30,801 nucleotides of DNA from an uncultured bacterium (GCA_945910925.1 CAMDZX010000002.1:1-30801); one strand, 5' to 3'. Shown: positions 8,116 through 15,800, counted from the first letter of the stretch. The notes: a model not told the origin generated them from the sequence alone. Program-made: numbers and translations.

Positions 8116-8385
8116 ATGAACGAAGCAATAATGACTTCCATAAAACGAATAAGAAACTTCATTAATTTCTCAAAATCATTTTTTATTAGGAAAAATCCTT
8201 TTAAAATGTTGGTTGAAGGAATTGTGAACAGCCTGAAAGATATGTTCAGTGTTCGTCAAAAGTTGAAAATGGCTCAGTATAGGGTTAATTATCACAAACA
8301 TCAGTTGATGAAAATGGAGTCATTGATAGCCGAAAATAATGAACACACATTCCTGAAAGGCAAAAACCTCAACGAAACAAGGTAA
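8116..8385 (+). CDS. Small basic protein, unknown function
   Basis: Predicted 89 residues, very rich in Lys, Arg, Asn and Met, with no signal peptide. The middle ('MLVEGIVNSLKDMFSVRQKL') looks like an amphipathic helix and the rest helical and charged. An AGG lies 9 bases before the ATG. The stop codon is only 8 bases before the next start, so the two are probably translated from one mRNA. Small size and positive charge next to a coiled-coil partner could suit a chaperone or adaptor, but nothing in the sequence proves it. Confidence 0.6.
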   Translation: MNEAIMTSIKRIRNFINFSKSFFIRKNPFKMLVEGIVNSLKDMFSVRQKLKMAQYRVNYHKHQLMKMESLIAENNEHTFLKGKNLNETR

Positions 8386-8393
8386 GGTGTGAT

Positions 8394-8735
8394 ATGGGTT
8401 TAATAGCATCATCAATGAGATTACTTACTCTAACTGCTTACAAAAACAGTTTGGAGATGAGAATTCAATCGGTAACCGAGAATATGATGGGGTTACAAGA
8501 TCAGATTGACGAACTTGTAACAATTGGTGCAGATTTAGATCCTGATAGCGATGCTTTAAAAGATTTGAAAGCTAAAAAAGAACGTTTGAATTTGATTGAA
8601 AAGAAACTTGAAATGCAACAAAAACAATTCCAAACCCAATTAGAAGCTGTAAATCAAGAAATTCAATCTTGTCAACAATCAGTTGTACAGAATGTTCAAG
8701 GTATGTTCAGCTACTCTCTTAGCGGTGGTAGATAA
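8394..8735 (+). CDS. Short coiled-coil protein, miniature paralog of the giant protein
   Basis: Predicted 113 residues. The N-terminus 'MGLIASSMRLLTLTAYKNSLE' aligns with 'MGMAASQARYLALTARKSNVE' of the giant protein at 4052, sharing M-G, A-S, R, L, LTA, K and E. The C-terminal half is a heptad-like coiled coil that matches the giant protein's tail in pattern and also ends in Gly-Gly plus one residue. It therefore looks like the same protein without the ~700-residue repeat middle. AAGGTGTG precedes the ATG. It sits in the operon 8116-9293. Function unknown; an exported subunit or assembly partner of the giant protein is one possibility. Confidence 0.75.
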   Translation: MGLIASSMRLLTLTAYKNSLEMRIQSVTENMMGLQDQIDELVTIGADLDPDSDALKDLKAKKERLNLIEKKLEMQQKQFQTQLEAVNQEIQSCQQSVVQNVQGMFSYSLSGGR

Positions 8736-8783
8736 ATTCTAAAATTTGTGTAAGTGTGTGATTATTGCTTATGGAGTTGTTAT

Positions 8784-9293
8784 ATGAAACCTTTTCTTAT
8801 AGATTTTACAAATGTACTGAAGGATAATAAATCAGCATTGAAGTTTTCTTTGAGTTCGGGCAAAGGACCTGTAAAAAGAAATTATTGTAAAGTTACAAGA
8901 AATGGTAAACGTTTAAATTATGCGTTTGAAAAAAAAGCAAACATGTCTATTGCAGGAAAAGATATAAAAGACGTGAAAAGGTATTCTGTTATAAAATACA
9001 AAGATTCGAATACCCAAAATGGCAAGTTTTATGAAATATCAACACCTGTGAGTGATATATCTTTATATACATATGATGATAAATTTGCGCATATGTCGAT
9101 TGATTCCAGTTGTGGGGGTAAATTAAAATTTGAAACGATTTATCGTGACGGCTCAAAGAAAATTGAGCTTAGAGATGCGTGTAATTCATCACAATTTACG
9201 TATATTGCGCCGGATGGTTCAGTTATACAGCCTAAAAAGTCCTGTTTTCAACAAATTCTTTCTAAAATTAAAAATGGTTTGAAATGTTTTTAA
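8784..9293 (+). CDS. Unknown 169-residue protein
   Basis: The start at 8784 is chosen over one ten codons upstream because GGAG stands 7 bases before it. The protein is basic and predicted mostly beta-stranded, with repeated short Tyr-containing strands such as 'YKDSNTQNGKFYEIS' and 'GGKLKFETIYRDGSKKIEL'. It has five cysteines, three of them in the last 50 residues ('DACNS', 'KKSCFQ', 'LKCF'). There is no signal peptide. The gene follows the coiled-coil gene by 48 bases and ends at a strong terminator, so it is the last gene of this block. No family recognised. Confidence 0.65.
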   Translation: MKPFLIDFTNVLKDNKSALKFSLSSGKGPVKRNYCKVTRNGKRLNYAFEKKANMSIAGKDIKDVKRYSVIKYKDSNTQNGKFYEISTPVSDISLYTYDDKFAHMSIDSSCGGKLKFETIYRDGSKKIELRDACNSSQFTYIAPDGSVIQPKKSCFQQILSKIKNGLKCF

Positions 9294-9302
9294 TATGGTT
9301 AT

Positions 9303-9341
9303 AAAAAAGAGGGTGACTTTTTCAAGTCATCCTCTTTTTTT
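9303..9341. terminator. Strong bidirectional terminator
   Basis: AAAAAAGAGGGTGACTT pairs with AAGTCATCCTCTTTTTTT (one G-T), giving a long GC-centred stem with A and T runs on both sides. It serves the unknown gene at 8784 and pckA, which converge here. Confidence 0.9.
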
Positions 9342-9357
9342 ATTGTTTTATGAAAAC

Positions 9358-10962
9358 TTAGCTCATAGCGCATGCTTTAGGTTTAGGACCTGCAGCTACG
9401 ATTTCAGCCGGCATGTTTGGATACTTAGCTGAGAAGTTATCCAAGAACATTTGAGCAAGTTTGTTAGCTTGTTCATCGTATGCAGCTTTGTCTTCCCACA
9501 TTCCGCGCGCATCAAGTTTTTCTGACGGTACATCAGGACAAGATGTCGGATAATCAACGTTGAATACGTCATGGTGTTTGAATTCAACGTTATCGAATGA
9601 ACCGTTTAATGCAGCAGTTACCATAGCACGAGTGTATGCAAGTTTCATACGTTTAGCGCCTGATGCAGCAGAACCGCCTGCCCATCCTGTGTTTACAAGA
9701 TAAACTTGTGTACCGTATTTATCAAGTTTGTCACCAAGCATCTTAGCGTAAACAGATGCATCCATTGGCATAAATGGTTCACCGAACAATGTAGAGAATG
9801 TAGGTTGAGGTTCTGTAACTCCACGTTCAGTACCTGCCAATTTAGATGTGAAACCTGTTACAAAGTGGTACATAGCAGCGTTTTTATCCAATCTTGAAAT
9901 TGGAGGTAATACACCGTATGCGTCAGCTGTCAAGAATACAACAACTTTTGGAATACCACCTTTGCTAGGGATTTGTGCATTATTGATATAATCAATAGGA
10001 TATCCTACACGAGTGTTTTCTGTAAGACTTCCGTCGTAGAAATCAAATTCACGTGTTTCAGGATTCATAACAACGTTTTCTACTAAAGAACCGAATTTAA
10101 TAGCGTTATATATATCAGGTTCATTTTCTTCAGAAAGGTTGATACATTTAGCATAGCATCCGCCTTCAAAGTTGAATACGCCGTCAGGTGACCAACCGTG
10201 TTCATCATCACCGATTAATTTACGTGCAGGGTCTGCAGAAAGAGTTGTTTTCCCTGTTCCTGAAAGACCAAAGAATACAGCAGTTTCACCTGTTTGTGGA
10301 TCCATATTTGCTGAACAGTGCATAGGAAGAACATTCTTCTTAGTCATAATATAGTTCATAGTTGCGAATACAGATTTCTTGATTTCACCTGAGTATCTTG
10401 AACCGCAAATAATAATAGTATGTGCTTCGTAGTCAATAGCGATACAAGCTTCTGAATTTACGCCATCAACTTCAGGATCACATTTGAAGCCCGGAGCACA
10501 AAGAATTGTGTAATCAGGTTCACCGTAGTTTGCTAATTCTTCCGCAGTCGGACGAATTAATAATTGGTGAATGAACAAGTTTTGGCTTGCAAGTTCGTTG
10601 ATTACACGGAATTTTTGTGTGTAAGTTTTGTCTGCGCCTGCATATCCGTCAAAAATAAATACTTCGCGGTTTTGTAAGTATGCAGTGATTTTTTCCTTAA
10701 TAGAGTTAAATCTTTCTCTTGTTATGGGGCGATTAACTTTACCCCATGCAATTTCATCATGAACACCTGCTGTGTCTACGATGAATTTATCCTTAGGTGA
10801 ACGACCTGTGTATTTTCCTGTTGTTACAACAAGAGCACCAGTGTTGCTTAATGTACCTTCACCTAATCTTAATGCTGCTTCCGTTAATTGAGCAGGGCTT
10901 AAGTTACGATAAACTGCTTTAGGACCAATAATTCCTAATTTTTCGATTCCATACGTTTCCAT
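9358..10962 (-). CDS. pckA: Phosphoenolpyruvate carboxykinase (ATP)
   Basis: Catalyses oxaloacetate + ATP to PEP + CO2 + ADP (EC 4.1.1.49), in the cytosol. At 534 residues it has the usual length of the ATP-dependent enzyme. Visible motifs are 'TGRSPKDKF' with the substrate-binding Arg near 54, 'MHCSANM' near 214-220, the P-loop 'GLSGTGKTT' at 232-240, and 'IGDDEHGW' at 250-257 with metal-binding acids. In a fermenting cell it may run towards gluconeogenesis or, in reverse, fix CO2 with ATP gain. It has a strong AGGAGG site, its own promoter and terminator, and codon use typical of abundant proteins. It neighbours gap but is not co-transcribed with it, because gap's terminator lies between them. 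Confidence 0.97.
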   Translation of the reverse strand: METYGIEKLGIIGPKAVYRNLSPAQLTEAALRLGEGTLSNTGALVVTTGKYTGRSPKDKFIVDTAGVHDEIAWGKVNRPITRERFNSIKEKITAYLQNREVFIFDGYAGADKTYTQKFRVINELASQNLFIHQLLIRPTAEELANYGEPDYTILCAPGFKCDPEVDGVNSEACIAIDYEAHTIIICGSRYSGEIKKSVFATMNYIMTKKNVLPMHCSANMDPQTGETAVFFGLSGTGKTTLSADPARKLIGDDEHGWSPDGVFNFEGGCYAKCINLSEENEPDIYNAIKFGSLVENVVMNPETREFDFYDGSLTENTRVGYPIDYINNAQIPSKGGIPKVVVFLTADAYGVLPPISRLDKNAAMYHFVTGFTSKLAGTERGVTEPQPTFSTLFGEPFMPMDASVYAKMLGDKLDKYGTQVYLVNTGWAGGSAASGAKRMKLAYTRAMVTAALNGSFDNVEFKHHDVFNVDYPTSCPDVPSEKLDARGMWEDKAAYDEQANKLAQMFLDNFSAKYPNMPAEIVAAGPKPKACAMS

Positions 10963-11011
10963 ATATGAGCTTCCTCCTTTTTAAAGCTGTTTCATTTGGT
11001 CATATACAACA

Positions 11012-11039
11012 ACTATAGTACAAAAACACGTAAAATCAA
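11012..11039 (-). promoter_or_regulatory. pckA promoter
   Basis: On the minus strand TTGATT (11039-11034) and TATAGT (11017-11012) are 16 bases apart. Transcription should start near 11005, giving a leader of about 43 bases with AGGAGG close to the end. Confidence 0.6.
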
Positions 11040-11131
11040 GAAATATTGTGAATAAGAAATTTTTTCATCTTAAATATTTTGCTCGGGTAACGAATAAGAT
11101 ACGATAATAAATATTTTTATTATTTAAAATT

Positions 11132-11170
11132 AAAAAGAGGGTGTCCGAGTTTTGGACATCCTCTTTTTTT
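11132..11170 (-). terminator. gap terminator
   Basis: AAAAAGAGGGTGTCC and GGACATCCTCTTTTTTT pair almost perfectly around an 8-base loop, with runs of A and T on either side. It lies just after the gap stop codon and is nearly the same sequence as the terminators at 3177 and 15171. Confidence 0.9.
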
Positions 11171-11192
11171 GCTTATTATTTGAAAATTCAAA

Positions 11193-12197
11193 TTATAATT
11201 TTGAAGCAACCATCTTAGTAGTTTCAGCCAATCTTGTTGAATAACCCATTTCGTTATCGTACCAAGAAATGATTTTAACTTGGTTTCCGCCCATTACACG
11301 AGTTAATAAAGCGTCAACTGTTGATGATTGAGATGTTCCAACATAGTCAGAAGATACAAGCGGTTCTTCTGTGTAGCAAAGAACATGTCCGTCAGCACCT
11401 TCTTTTAATGCTGCGTTAACTTCTTCAACGGTTACATCTTTAGAAACTTCAAATACAACGTCAACTAAAGATACATCCGGAGTAGGAACACGCATAGCGA
11501 AACCGTCCAATTTACCTTTTAATTGAGGTAATACAAGAGCAACAGCTTTTGCAGCACCTGTTTTTGTAGGAACGATGTTTAAAGCACCTGCTCTAGCTCT
11601 TCTTGGGTCTTTGTGTCCTGCATCTAAGATTCTTTGGTCACCTGTGTATGAGTGAACTGTTGTCATCAAACCTTTAACAATACCGAATTTTTCATCGATA
11701 ACTTTAGCAACAGGTGCTAAACAGTTTGTTGTACAAGATGCCATAGAAATCACATTGTGTTTTGCAGGATCATATTCGTGGTCGTTAACACCAAGAACGA
11801 TTGTTTTATCTTCGTTAGTTGCAGGAGCAGAAATGATAACTTTCTTAGCGCCTGCTGCGATGTGAGCTTTTGCTTTTTCTGCATCTGTGAAGAAACCTGT
11901 TGATTCAACAACAACTTCTACACCTAAATCTTTCCAAGGTAATTGAGCAGGGTCTTTTTCTGCGAAGAATTTGATTTTTTTACCGTTTACAACGATGCCT
12001 TCTTCGTATGCTTCAACTGTACCGTCAAATTTACCCATAACTGAATCATATTTGAAAATACGAGCTGCATCTTCAGGTTTTAAACCAGGGTCATTGATTG
12101 CAACGTAATCTATTTCGTTGAAAATACCTTCTCTGATAGCTGCTCTTAATGTGTTTCTGCCGATTCTTCCGAATCCGTTAATTGCTACTTTTACCAT
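11193..12197 (-). CDS. gap: Glyceraldehyde-3-phosphate dehydrogenase
   Basis: Glycolytic/gluconeogenic enzyme converting glyceraldehyde-3-phosphate, phosphate and NAD+ to 1,3-bisphosphoglycerate; cytosolic tetramer. The 334 residues carry the N-terminal Rossmann motif 'INGFGRIGR', an 'INDPG' segment (Asp36), which usually goes with NAD rather than NADP preference, and the active-site 'ASCTTNC' with Cys155. AAGGAG precedes the ATG. It has its own promoter and a strong terminator, and codon use suggests high expression. pgk and tpi, frequent partners, are not adjacent. Confidence 0.97.
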   Translation of the reverse strand: MVKVAINGFGRIGRNTLRAAIREGIFNEIDYVAINDPGLKPEDAARIFKYDSVMGKFDGTVEAYEEGIVVNGKKIKFFAEKDPAQLPWKDLGVEVVVESTGFFTDAEKAKAHIAAGAKKVIISAPATNEDKTIVLGVNDHEYDPAKHNVISMASCTTNCLAPVAKVIDEKFGIVKGLMTTVHSYTGDQRILDAGHKDPRRARAGALNIVPTKTGAAKAVALVLPQLKGKLDGFAMRVPTPDVSLVDVVFEVSKDVTVEEVNAALKEGADGHVLCYTEEPLVSSDYVGTSQSSTVDALLTRVMGGNQVKIISWYDNEMGYSTRLAETTKMVASKL

Positions 12198-12227
12198 AAA
12201 TTTTAACTCCTTCTTATCGTAAAAAAT

Positions 12228-12257
12228 ATTTTAACATGTCTATGGTATTACAAACAA
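12228..12257 (-). promoter_or_regulatory. gap promoter
   Basis: Minus-strand TTGTTT (12257-12252) and TAAAAT (12233-12228) with an 18-base spacer, about 30 bases before the gap start. It makes gap independent of the glycosyltransferase gene upstream. Confidence 0.5.
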
Positions 12258-12307
12258 AAAATCATAGCAATGGGGAAAAATATTTTTGGGAAGAATTACT
12301 CTTTAAA

Positions 12308-13258
12308 TTATTCTTGTTCAAGATTTACTTTTATTTCAGGATATGTTTCACATAAAAGATTGACGGCATATTTCCCGTTTAGACCTTCAGAAGATGTCAA
12401 CATATTTTTCTTCCATAATGCATCGGCTTGAACTGTTTGATCAATCATGAGTTTTAGTTTATAACCGTTTTTATTAACCATGATTTTTTTATTATTTTTT
12501 ACCGCCATGCCCCAAAACCAACAATCGTCGTTTGTAGGCATTAATTTCATAAACATGTCACTATTGAGTACGTCCTTGTGTAACGAATTTGGAGGAAATA
12601 ATGTACCATAGCCTGTCATAATTTCGTTTTTATATGATGGTAAATATGTGTCATTGTAAAAATAATTTCTGGCTTTGATTAAGTATTTACCTTTTTTGTC
12701 TTTTTTGATTACAAAAGCTCGATTTGCGTGTATGTATTCAGGATTTTCTAAATACGCACTATAAAGGGTCTCAATATAATTTTCAGGATAAAAAATATCG
12801 TCATCTGCCGTTATAATAATATCCTGCGGATATTCTTTTAATGACGGTACAAGTTTTTTAAATGACATTATATTTTCACACCATTTTATACTCAATCCGT
12901 ATTGTTGTAATTCTGTTAAATTTTCAGGCAGTTCTTTATCAGGGAATTGCTCATTTGCCAACCACAAAACTATTTCATCTGCTTTAACGGTTTGAGTCAT
13001 TAGAGTTGATATTGTTTTGTGTACAGTATTAATTCGTGCCGGATATGTTGTAAGTGATATTACTATTCTTGGATTTCTTTTTTCTTGTGTGACTCCTAAG
13101 GTTTTAATTTCTTTATATGTTAAATTAACCTTGTGACGTTTACATATTTTAATTCCAAAAATTTTAATTACATAATGATCGTCAATATCTAAAACAGAAA
13201 ACCAGTACCCCAAAGAGCTTATTATATTTTGAATAAAACTAACCTTTTCATTTTTCAT
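12308..13258 (-). CDS. GT-A-fold glycosyltransferase-like protein
   Basis: Predicted 316 residues. After a short N-terminal segment ending 'IKIFGIKICKRHK', the sequence runs 'RIVISLTTYPARI', 'TLMTQTVKADEIVLWL', then 'DIIITADDDIFYPENY'. That is a GT-A nucleotide-sugar fold with the metal-binding Asp triad at about residues 151-153. A later 'NDDCWFWGMAV' resembles the acceptor-side acidic motif of these enzymes. No membrane segment is visible. It probably adds a sugar to a surface polysaccharide or glycan; donor and acceptor cannot be told. There is no Shine-Dalgarno, and an extended -10 box sits 6 bases before the ATG, so the mRNA may be leaderless. The gene stands alone upstream of gap, with no other sugar genes nearby. 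Confidence 0.75.
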   Translation of the reverse strand: MKNEKVSFIQNIISSLGYWFSVLDIDDHYVIKIFGIKICKRHKVNLTYKEIKTLGVTQEKRNPRIVISLTTYPARINTVHKTISTLMTQTVKADEIVLWLANEQFPDKELPENLTELQQYGLSIKWCENIMSFKKLVPSLKEYPQDIIITADDDIFYPENYIETLYSAYLENPEYIHANRAFVIKKDKKGKYLIKARNYFYNDTYLPSYKNEIMTGYGTLFPPNSLHKDVLNSDMFMKLMPTNDDCWFWGMAVKNNKKIMVNKNGYKLKLMIDQTVQADALWKKNMLTSSEGLNGKYAVNLLCETYPEIKVNLEQE

Positions 13259-13264
13259 AAAAAT

Positions 13265-13274
13265 ATTATATCAT
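13265..13274 (-). promoter_or_regulatory. Extended -10 box, predicts leaderless glycosyltransferase mRNA
   Basis: Read on the minus strand the sequence is ATGATATAAT, so TG-A-TATAAT forms an extended -10. Six bases separate it from the ATG at 13258, the spacing at which the A of the start codon becomes the first transcribed base. No purine-rich ribosome site exists between them. Confidence 0.5.
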
Positions 13275-13346
13275 AAAATAACTATTCTTTTATTCGCTCT
13301 ATTTGTCTGTTTTAATTGCACGACTTGTAAATCATAATTATTTATT

Positions 13347-13559
13347 ATGACGGTTACTGCAGAACAAGTTTTAAGAACAAATATTAAAAAGTTCAGAAAT
13401 GCAAAGAAATTGACTCAGGAAGAACTTAGCGAAATGGCAGGTATATCAAGAGATTATCTTTCTGAAATCGAGAGAGGGTTAAGATTCCCGAGTATGAAAC
13501 GACTTGATATGATTGCTGTTGCTTTGGGGTTGGATACCTATAAACTGTTAAAGCCTTAA
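13347..13559 (+). CDS. Small XRE-family DNA-binding regulator
   Basis: Predicted 70 residues, essentially one Cro/C1-type helix-turn-helix domain. The segment 'RNAKKLTQEELSEMAGISRD' continues with 'YLSEIERGLRFPSMKRLDMI', which is diagnostic for the family. There is no second domain, so it probably acts as a dimer on a short operator. No Shine-Dalgarno is present; CATAAT at 13333-13338 could be a -10 box, so translation may start on a nearly leaderless mRNA. Its stop codon overlaps the stop of the convergent dnaJ-like gene within the four bases TTAA, and no terminator separates them. Targets unknown. Confidence 0.85.
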   Translation: MTVTAEQVLRTNIKKFRNAKKLTQEELSEMAGISRDYLSEIERGLRFPSMKRLDMIAVALGLDTYKLLKP

Positions 13560-14566
13560 CCTCTTAAAGCGTTTAATTGTTTATACAAATCAATCTCTTT
13601 TTCTGTTAAATCTTTTGGTATAACAATTTTTATTTTGGCTTTCAATTCGCCAAAGTTCCCGTTTTTATCAGGCAATCCGAGTTTTTTGAGCCTCAAAGAT
13701 TGTCCGGAAGATACTTTTGGCGGGATTTTTATATTTACTTTGCCGTGAGGTGTCATAATCTCTTTTTCGCACCCTAAAACTGCTTGAGGAGGAGTAATTT
13801 CAACCTCTTTTATCAGCGTTGAACCGTCAATTGTGTATTCATTATCTTTGATATGGATAATAAGATACAGATTTCCTTTTCGTCCGTATGAATCGGCTTT
13901 ACCTTCGCCTTTCAAACGTATTTTTTGACCTTCTGATACATTTTTAGGAAGTTTAACTTTTACGGTTCGTTGATTATTAATATATCCCGTTCCCGAACAA
14001 TGTGTGCAAAAACCTCCATGTGGCGGGCATTGGGTACATTTTTGCATATCGTTGAATTTTACCGTAACAGGAGCGGAACTCATCAAGTCTTTGACGGATA
14101 CATTAAGAGTTTTTGTTACGTCCAAATCTTCCGCTTGTGAGTGGCGGGATTGTTTTCTCTCGCTACCGCCAAAATCAAAGCCTGAAAAACCTCCGTGTGA
14201 TTGAGTTTGTTGTCCTGACATGAAATCTCCAAACAATGAGGAGAAGAAATCCGAAAATCCGCTGCCGCCAAAATTAAAACTTTGAGCGCCGCCCTGATTA
14301 AAATTAAACTGTTCAAATCCCGGAGGTGGTGTATAGTTCGCACCGTTTTGCCAGTTTGACCCCAAACTGTCATATCTTTGACGTTTTTCCTTGTCCCCGA
14401 GAACTTCGTACGCTTCATTTATATCTTTGAACTTTTGTTCTGCTTCTTTGGTTTTATTTACGTCAGGATGATATTTTCTGGCGAGTTTTCTATACGCAGA
14501 TTTTATTTCTTGTTCTGTAGAATCTCGTTTTACACCTAATATTTCGTAGTAGTCTTTGTATTGCAT
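13556..14566 (-). CDS. DnaJ/CbpA-like co-chaperone with a reduced zinc finger
   Basis: Hsp40 proteins deliver unfolded clients to DnaK and stimulate its ATPase. Predicted 336 residues: a J domain (1-70) with the HPD motif at 33-35, a Gly/Phe-rich linker (about 75-135), and two C-terminal beta-barrel client-binding domains ('VKVKLPKNVSEGQKIRLKGEG', then 'VNIKIPPKVSSGQSLRLKKLG'). Canonical DnaJ has four CxxCxGxG repeats. Here there are only two CxxC pairs in a short insert, 'CTQCPPHGG' followed by 'CTHCSGTGY'. CbpA has none, so this is an intermediate form. AGGAAAG precedes the ATG. It is single-gene, with no dnaK or grpE nearby. Confidence 0.88.
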   Translation of the reverse strand: MQYKDYYEILGVKRDSTEQEIKSAYRKLARKYHPDVNKTKEAEQKFKDINEAYEVLGDKEKRQRYDSLGSNWQNGANYTPPPGFEQFNFNQGGAQSFNFGGSGFSDFFSSLFGDFMSGQQTQSHGGFSGFDFGGSERKQSRHSQAEDLDVTKTLNVSVKDLMSSAPVTVKFNDMQKCTQCPPHGGFCTHCSGTGYINNQRTVKVKLPKNVSEGQKIRLKGEGKADSYGRKGNLYLIIHIKDNEYTIDGSTLIKEVEITPPQAVLGCEKEIMTPHGKVNIKIPPKVSSGQSLRLKKLGLPDKNGNFGELKAKIKIVIPKDLTEKEIDLYKQLNALRG

Positions 14567-14705
14567 AGTTCTTTCCTGTTTTTCTCTATTAATATAATAA
14601 TATAAATTTTTGCAAATTACGGAGAATTAATATTTTTTTAATCATTAAGGGGTGGTAAATGAGAAGGGGTAAATGAGAGGGGGTAAATGTGGATAAATGG
14701 AGAAA

Positions 14706-14727
14706 GGTGACTAAGTGACTAAGTGAT
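14706..14727. repeat. 8-bp-period repeat, copy 3
   Basis: Units GGTGACT, AAGTGACT, AAGTGATG, preceded by GGAGAAA. A further partial copy, GTAACTGAGTGATT, lies at 14762-14775. Confidence 0.65.
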
Positions 14728-14733
14728 GATATC

Positions 14734-14751
14734 GGTAGACTGAAGTCTACC
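14734..14751. repeat. Dispersed palindrome GGTAGACT-NN-AGTCTACC, copy A
   Basis: GGTAGACTGAAGTCTACC is a perfect 8-bp inverted repeat with a 2-base centre, followed by CTACTTCT. Further copies lie at 14919-14936 (inverted), 24884-24901, and a decayed one at 26705-26728. Confidence 0.8.
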
Positions 14752-14803
14752 CTACTTCTATGTAACTGAGTGATTTATTTTAGGGCAAAAGAGAAGGAAC
14801 GTC

Positions 14804-14824
14804 ATTCCGAACTTGTTTCGGAAT
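14804..14824. repeat. REP-like palindrome
   Basis: ATTCCGAA and TTCGGAAT flank a 5-base loop, in the context GTCATTCCGAACTTGTTTCG. Sequences of this type are scattered in many bacterial genomes as extragenic palindromes. Confidence 0.6.
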
Positions 14825-14918
14825 CTTACTAATGTGGTATTAAAATAAAACTTAGAAACATTGAAAGTCAGTTTGCCACGATTGACAGATGCTGAAAGGG
14901 GTAAATGTAAAGCCGTAG

Positions 14919-14936
14919 GGTAGACTTTAGTCTACC
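14919..14936. repeat. Dispersed palindrome, copy B (inverted)
   Basis: GGTAGACTTTAGTCTACC with GTAGGG on its left, i.e. the reverse orientation of copy A including its flanking CCTAC. The two copies are 167 bases apart in opposite orientation. Confidence 0.8.
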
Positions 14937-15170
14937 AATACATCAATATAAGCCACGTTGGGTGCAATTTTTGCACTAAAATCAATCAATCACCTTTTCA
15001 TATTTATCCTACCCCCTACGACACTACGTGCCACTTCCCCATAAAAGGGGAAGATATTTGCCCCCTAACAAGGGGGAAATGTCCGAAGGACAAAGGGGGT
15101 GTATAAAAACATGCTCTAAATTCGTTAATCACACAATTACTTACTTTTATGAATTTGTTACAAAAGTATT

Positions 15171-15206
15171 AAAAAAGAGGATGCCCAAAGAAAACGGACA
15201 TCCTCT
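15171..15206 (-). terminator. Terminator of the glycine-zipper gene
   Basis: On the minus strand AGAGGATGTCC pairs with GGGCATCCTCT and is followed by TTTTTT. It lies 21 bases after the stop codon of the gene at 15227. Confidence 0.85.
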
Positions 15207-15226
15207 GTAATCGTTGAGGAAATTTT

Positions 15227-15553
15227 TTATGCGTAATAAGCTGCCATTTGGTCTGCTTTTTTCTTTTCATTGTGGTTTGTATACGCATCAAGTGCCGCAC
15301 CACCCAAGAAACCGCCTATTACAGGAGAAGCTCCGCTTAAACCAGCCATTAGCAGTGATGCTTTAACATTACGAGTGAACAGGAATGTTCCGGCTCCGGC
15401 TAATAATCCAACACCGACACCTACTGCAGTACCTACCTTTTTACCTGTATTTGTATGGTAATAAGGATTACCTTGTTTTGTTTCACGAATGTTTTTTGGT
15501 TTGGTTGTTTGATTTGCTCCTGCTACTGGATTTTTACCGAATGATACTGCCAT
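15227..15553 (-). CDS. Glycine-zipper membrane protein, unknown function
   Basis: Predicted 108 residues from the ATG at 15553, which has CAGGTG 5 bases upstream. The N-terminus carries the 'VSFGKNP' motif and a polar stretch. Two hydrophobic Gly/Ala-rich segments follow: 'GTAVGVGVGLLAGAGTFLF' and 'GLSGASPVIGGFLGGAALDAY'. They are of the glycine-zipper type that packs helices tightly in membranes. A charged tail 'NEKKKADQMAAYYA' ends the protein. There is no cleavable signal. It is probably a small two-helix membrane protein; family not recognised. The gene is single, with its own terminator. Confidence 0.7.
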   Translation of the reverse strand: MAVSFGKNPVAGANQTTKPKNIRETKQGNPYYHTNTGKKVGTAVGVGVGLLAGAGTFLFTRNVKASLLMAGLSGASPVIGGFLGGAALDAYTNHNEKKKADQMAAYYA

Positions 15554-15737
15554 ACACACCTGCTTTCTTTATAAATAATACACTGCACTTAGTTTTGTTT
15601 TGTATTTACTTTAAAACATTTTTTTTGAGTTTTTTGCTATTTTGTTAAGTTTATTGAAGCTAATTTTTGCAGGGTAAGAGTGGGCAGGCACTGTCTGATA
15701 TTTTAGGGTTGTGGAATGTAGGTCGCTTTTACCAAAC

Positions 15738-15797
15738 CGATAATGAAATTATTATTTCTCAGTCACTCAATAACTTACTCACGCAGTCACCTTTCTC
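15738..15797. repeat. 8-bp-period repeat with flanking modules, copy 4 (inverted)
   Basis: On the minus strand this reads GGAGAAAGGTGACT-like (GGGAGAAAGGTGACT), then degenerate units GCGTGAGT, AAGTTATT, GAGTGACT, then GAGAAATAATAATTTCATT. The left module matches 14697-14711 and the right module matches 26603-26621. It starts within a few bases of the stop codon of the gene at 15801. Confidence 0.7.
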
Positions 15798-15800
15798 CCT

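Larger units (their letters stand above)
14645..15110. repeat. Non-coding repeat-dense region
   Basis: The 650-base gap between the dnaJ-like gene and the glycine-zipper gene has no credible gene. It begins with three to four tandem copies of a GGGGTAAATGAGA-like unit (14649-14700). These lead into GGAGAAAGGTGACT and 8-base repeats, two copies of the GGTAGACT palindrome, a REP-like hairpin at 14804, a GTGCAA/TTGCAC hairpin at 14962-14976, and GC-rich stems CTTCCCC/GGGGAAG (15034-15053), CCCCCT/AGGGGG (15061-15076) and GTCC/GGAC (15081-15091). It looks like a landing zone for several dispersed repeat families. Confidence 0.75.

Noticed and set aside
15028..15210. Plus-strand 60-codon frame over the GC-rich stems
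   Set aside because: It runs through hairpin repeats and the terminator at 15171 and has no ribosome site.
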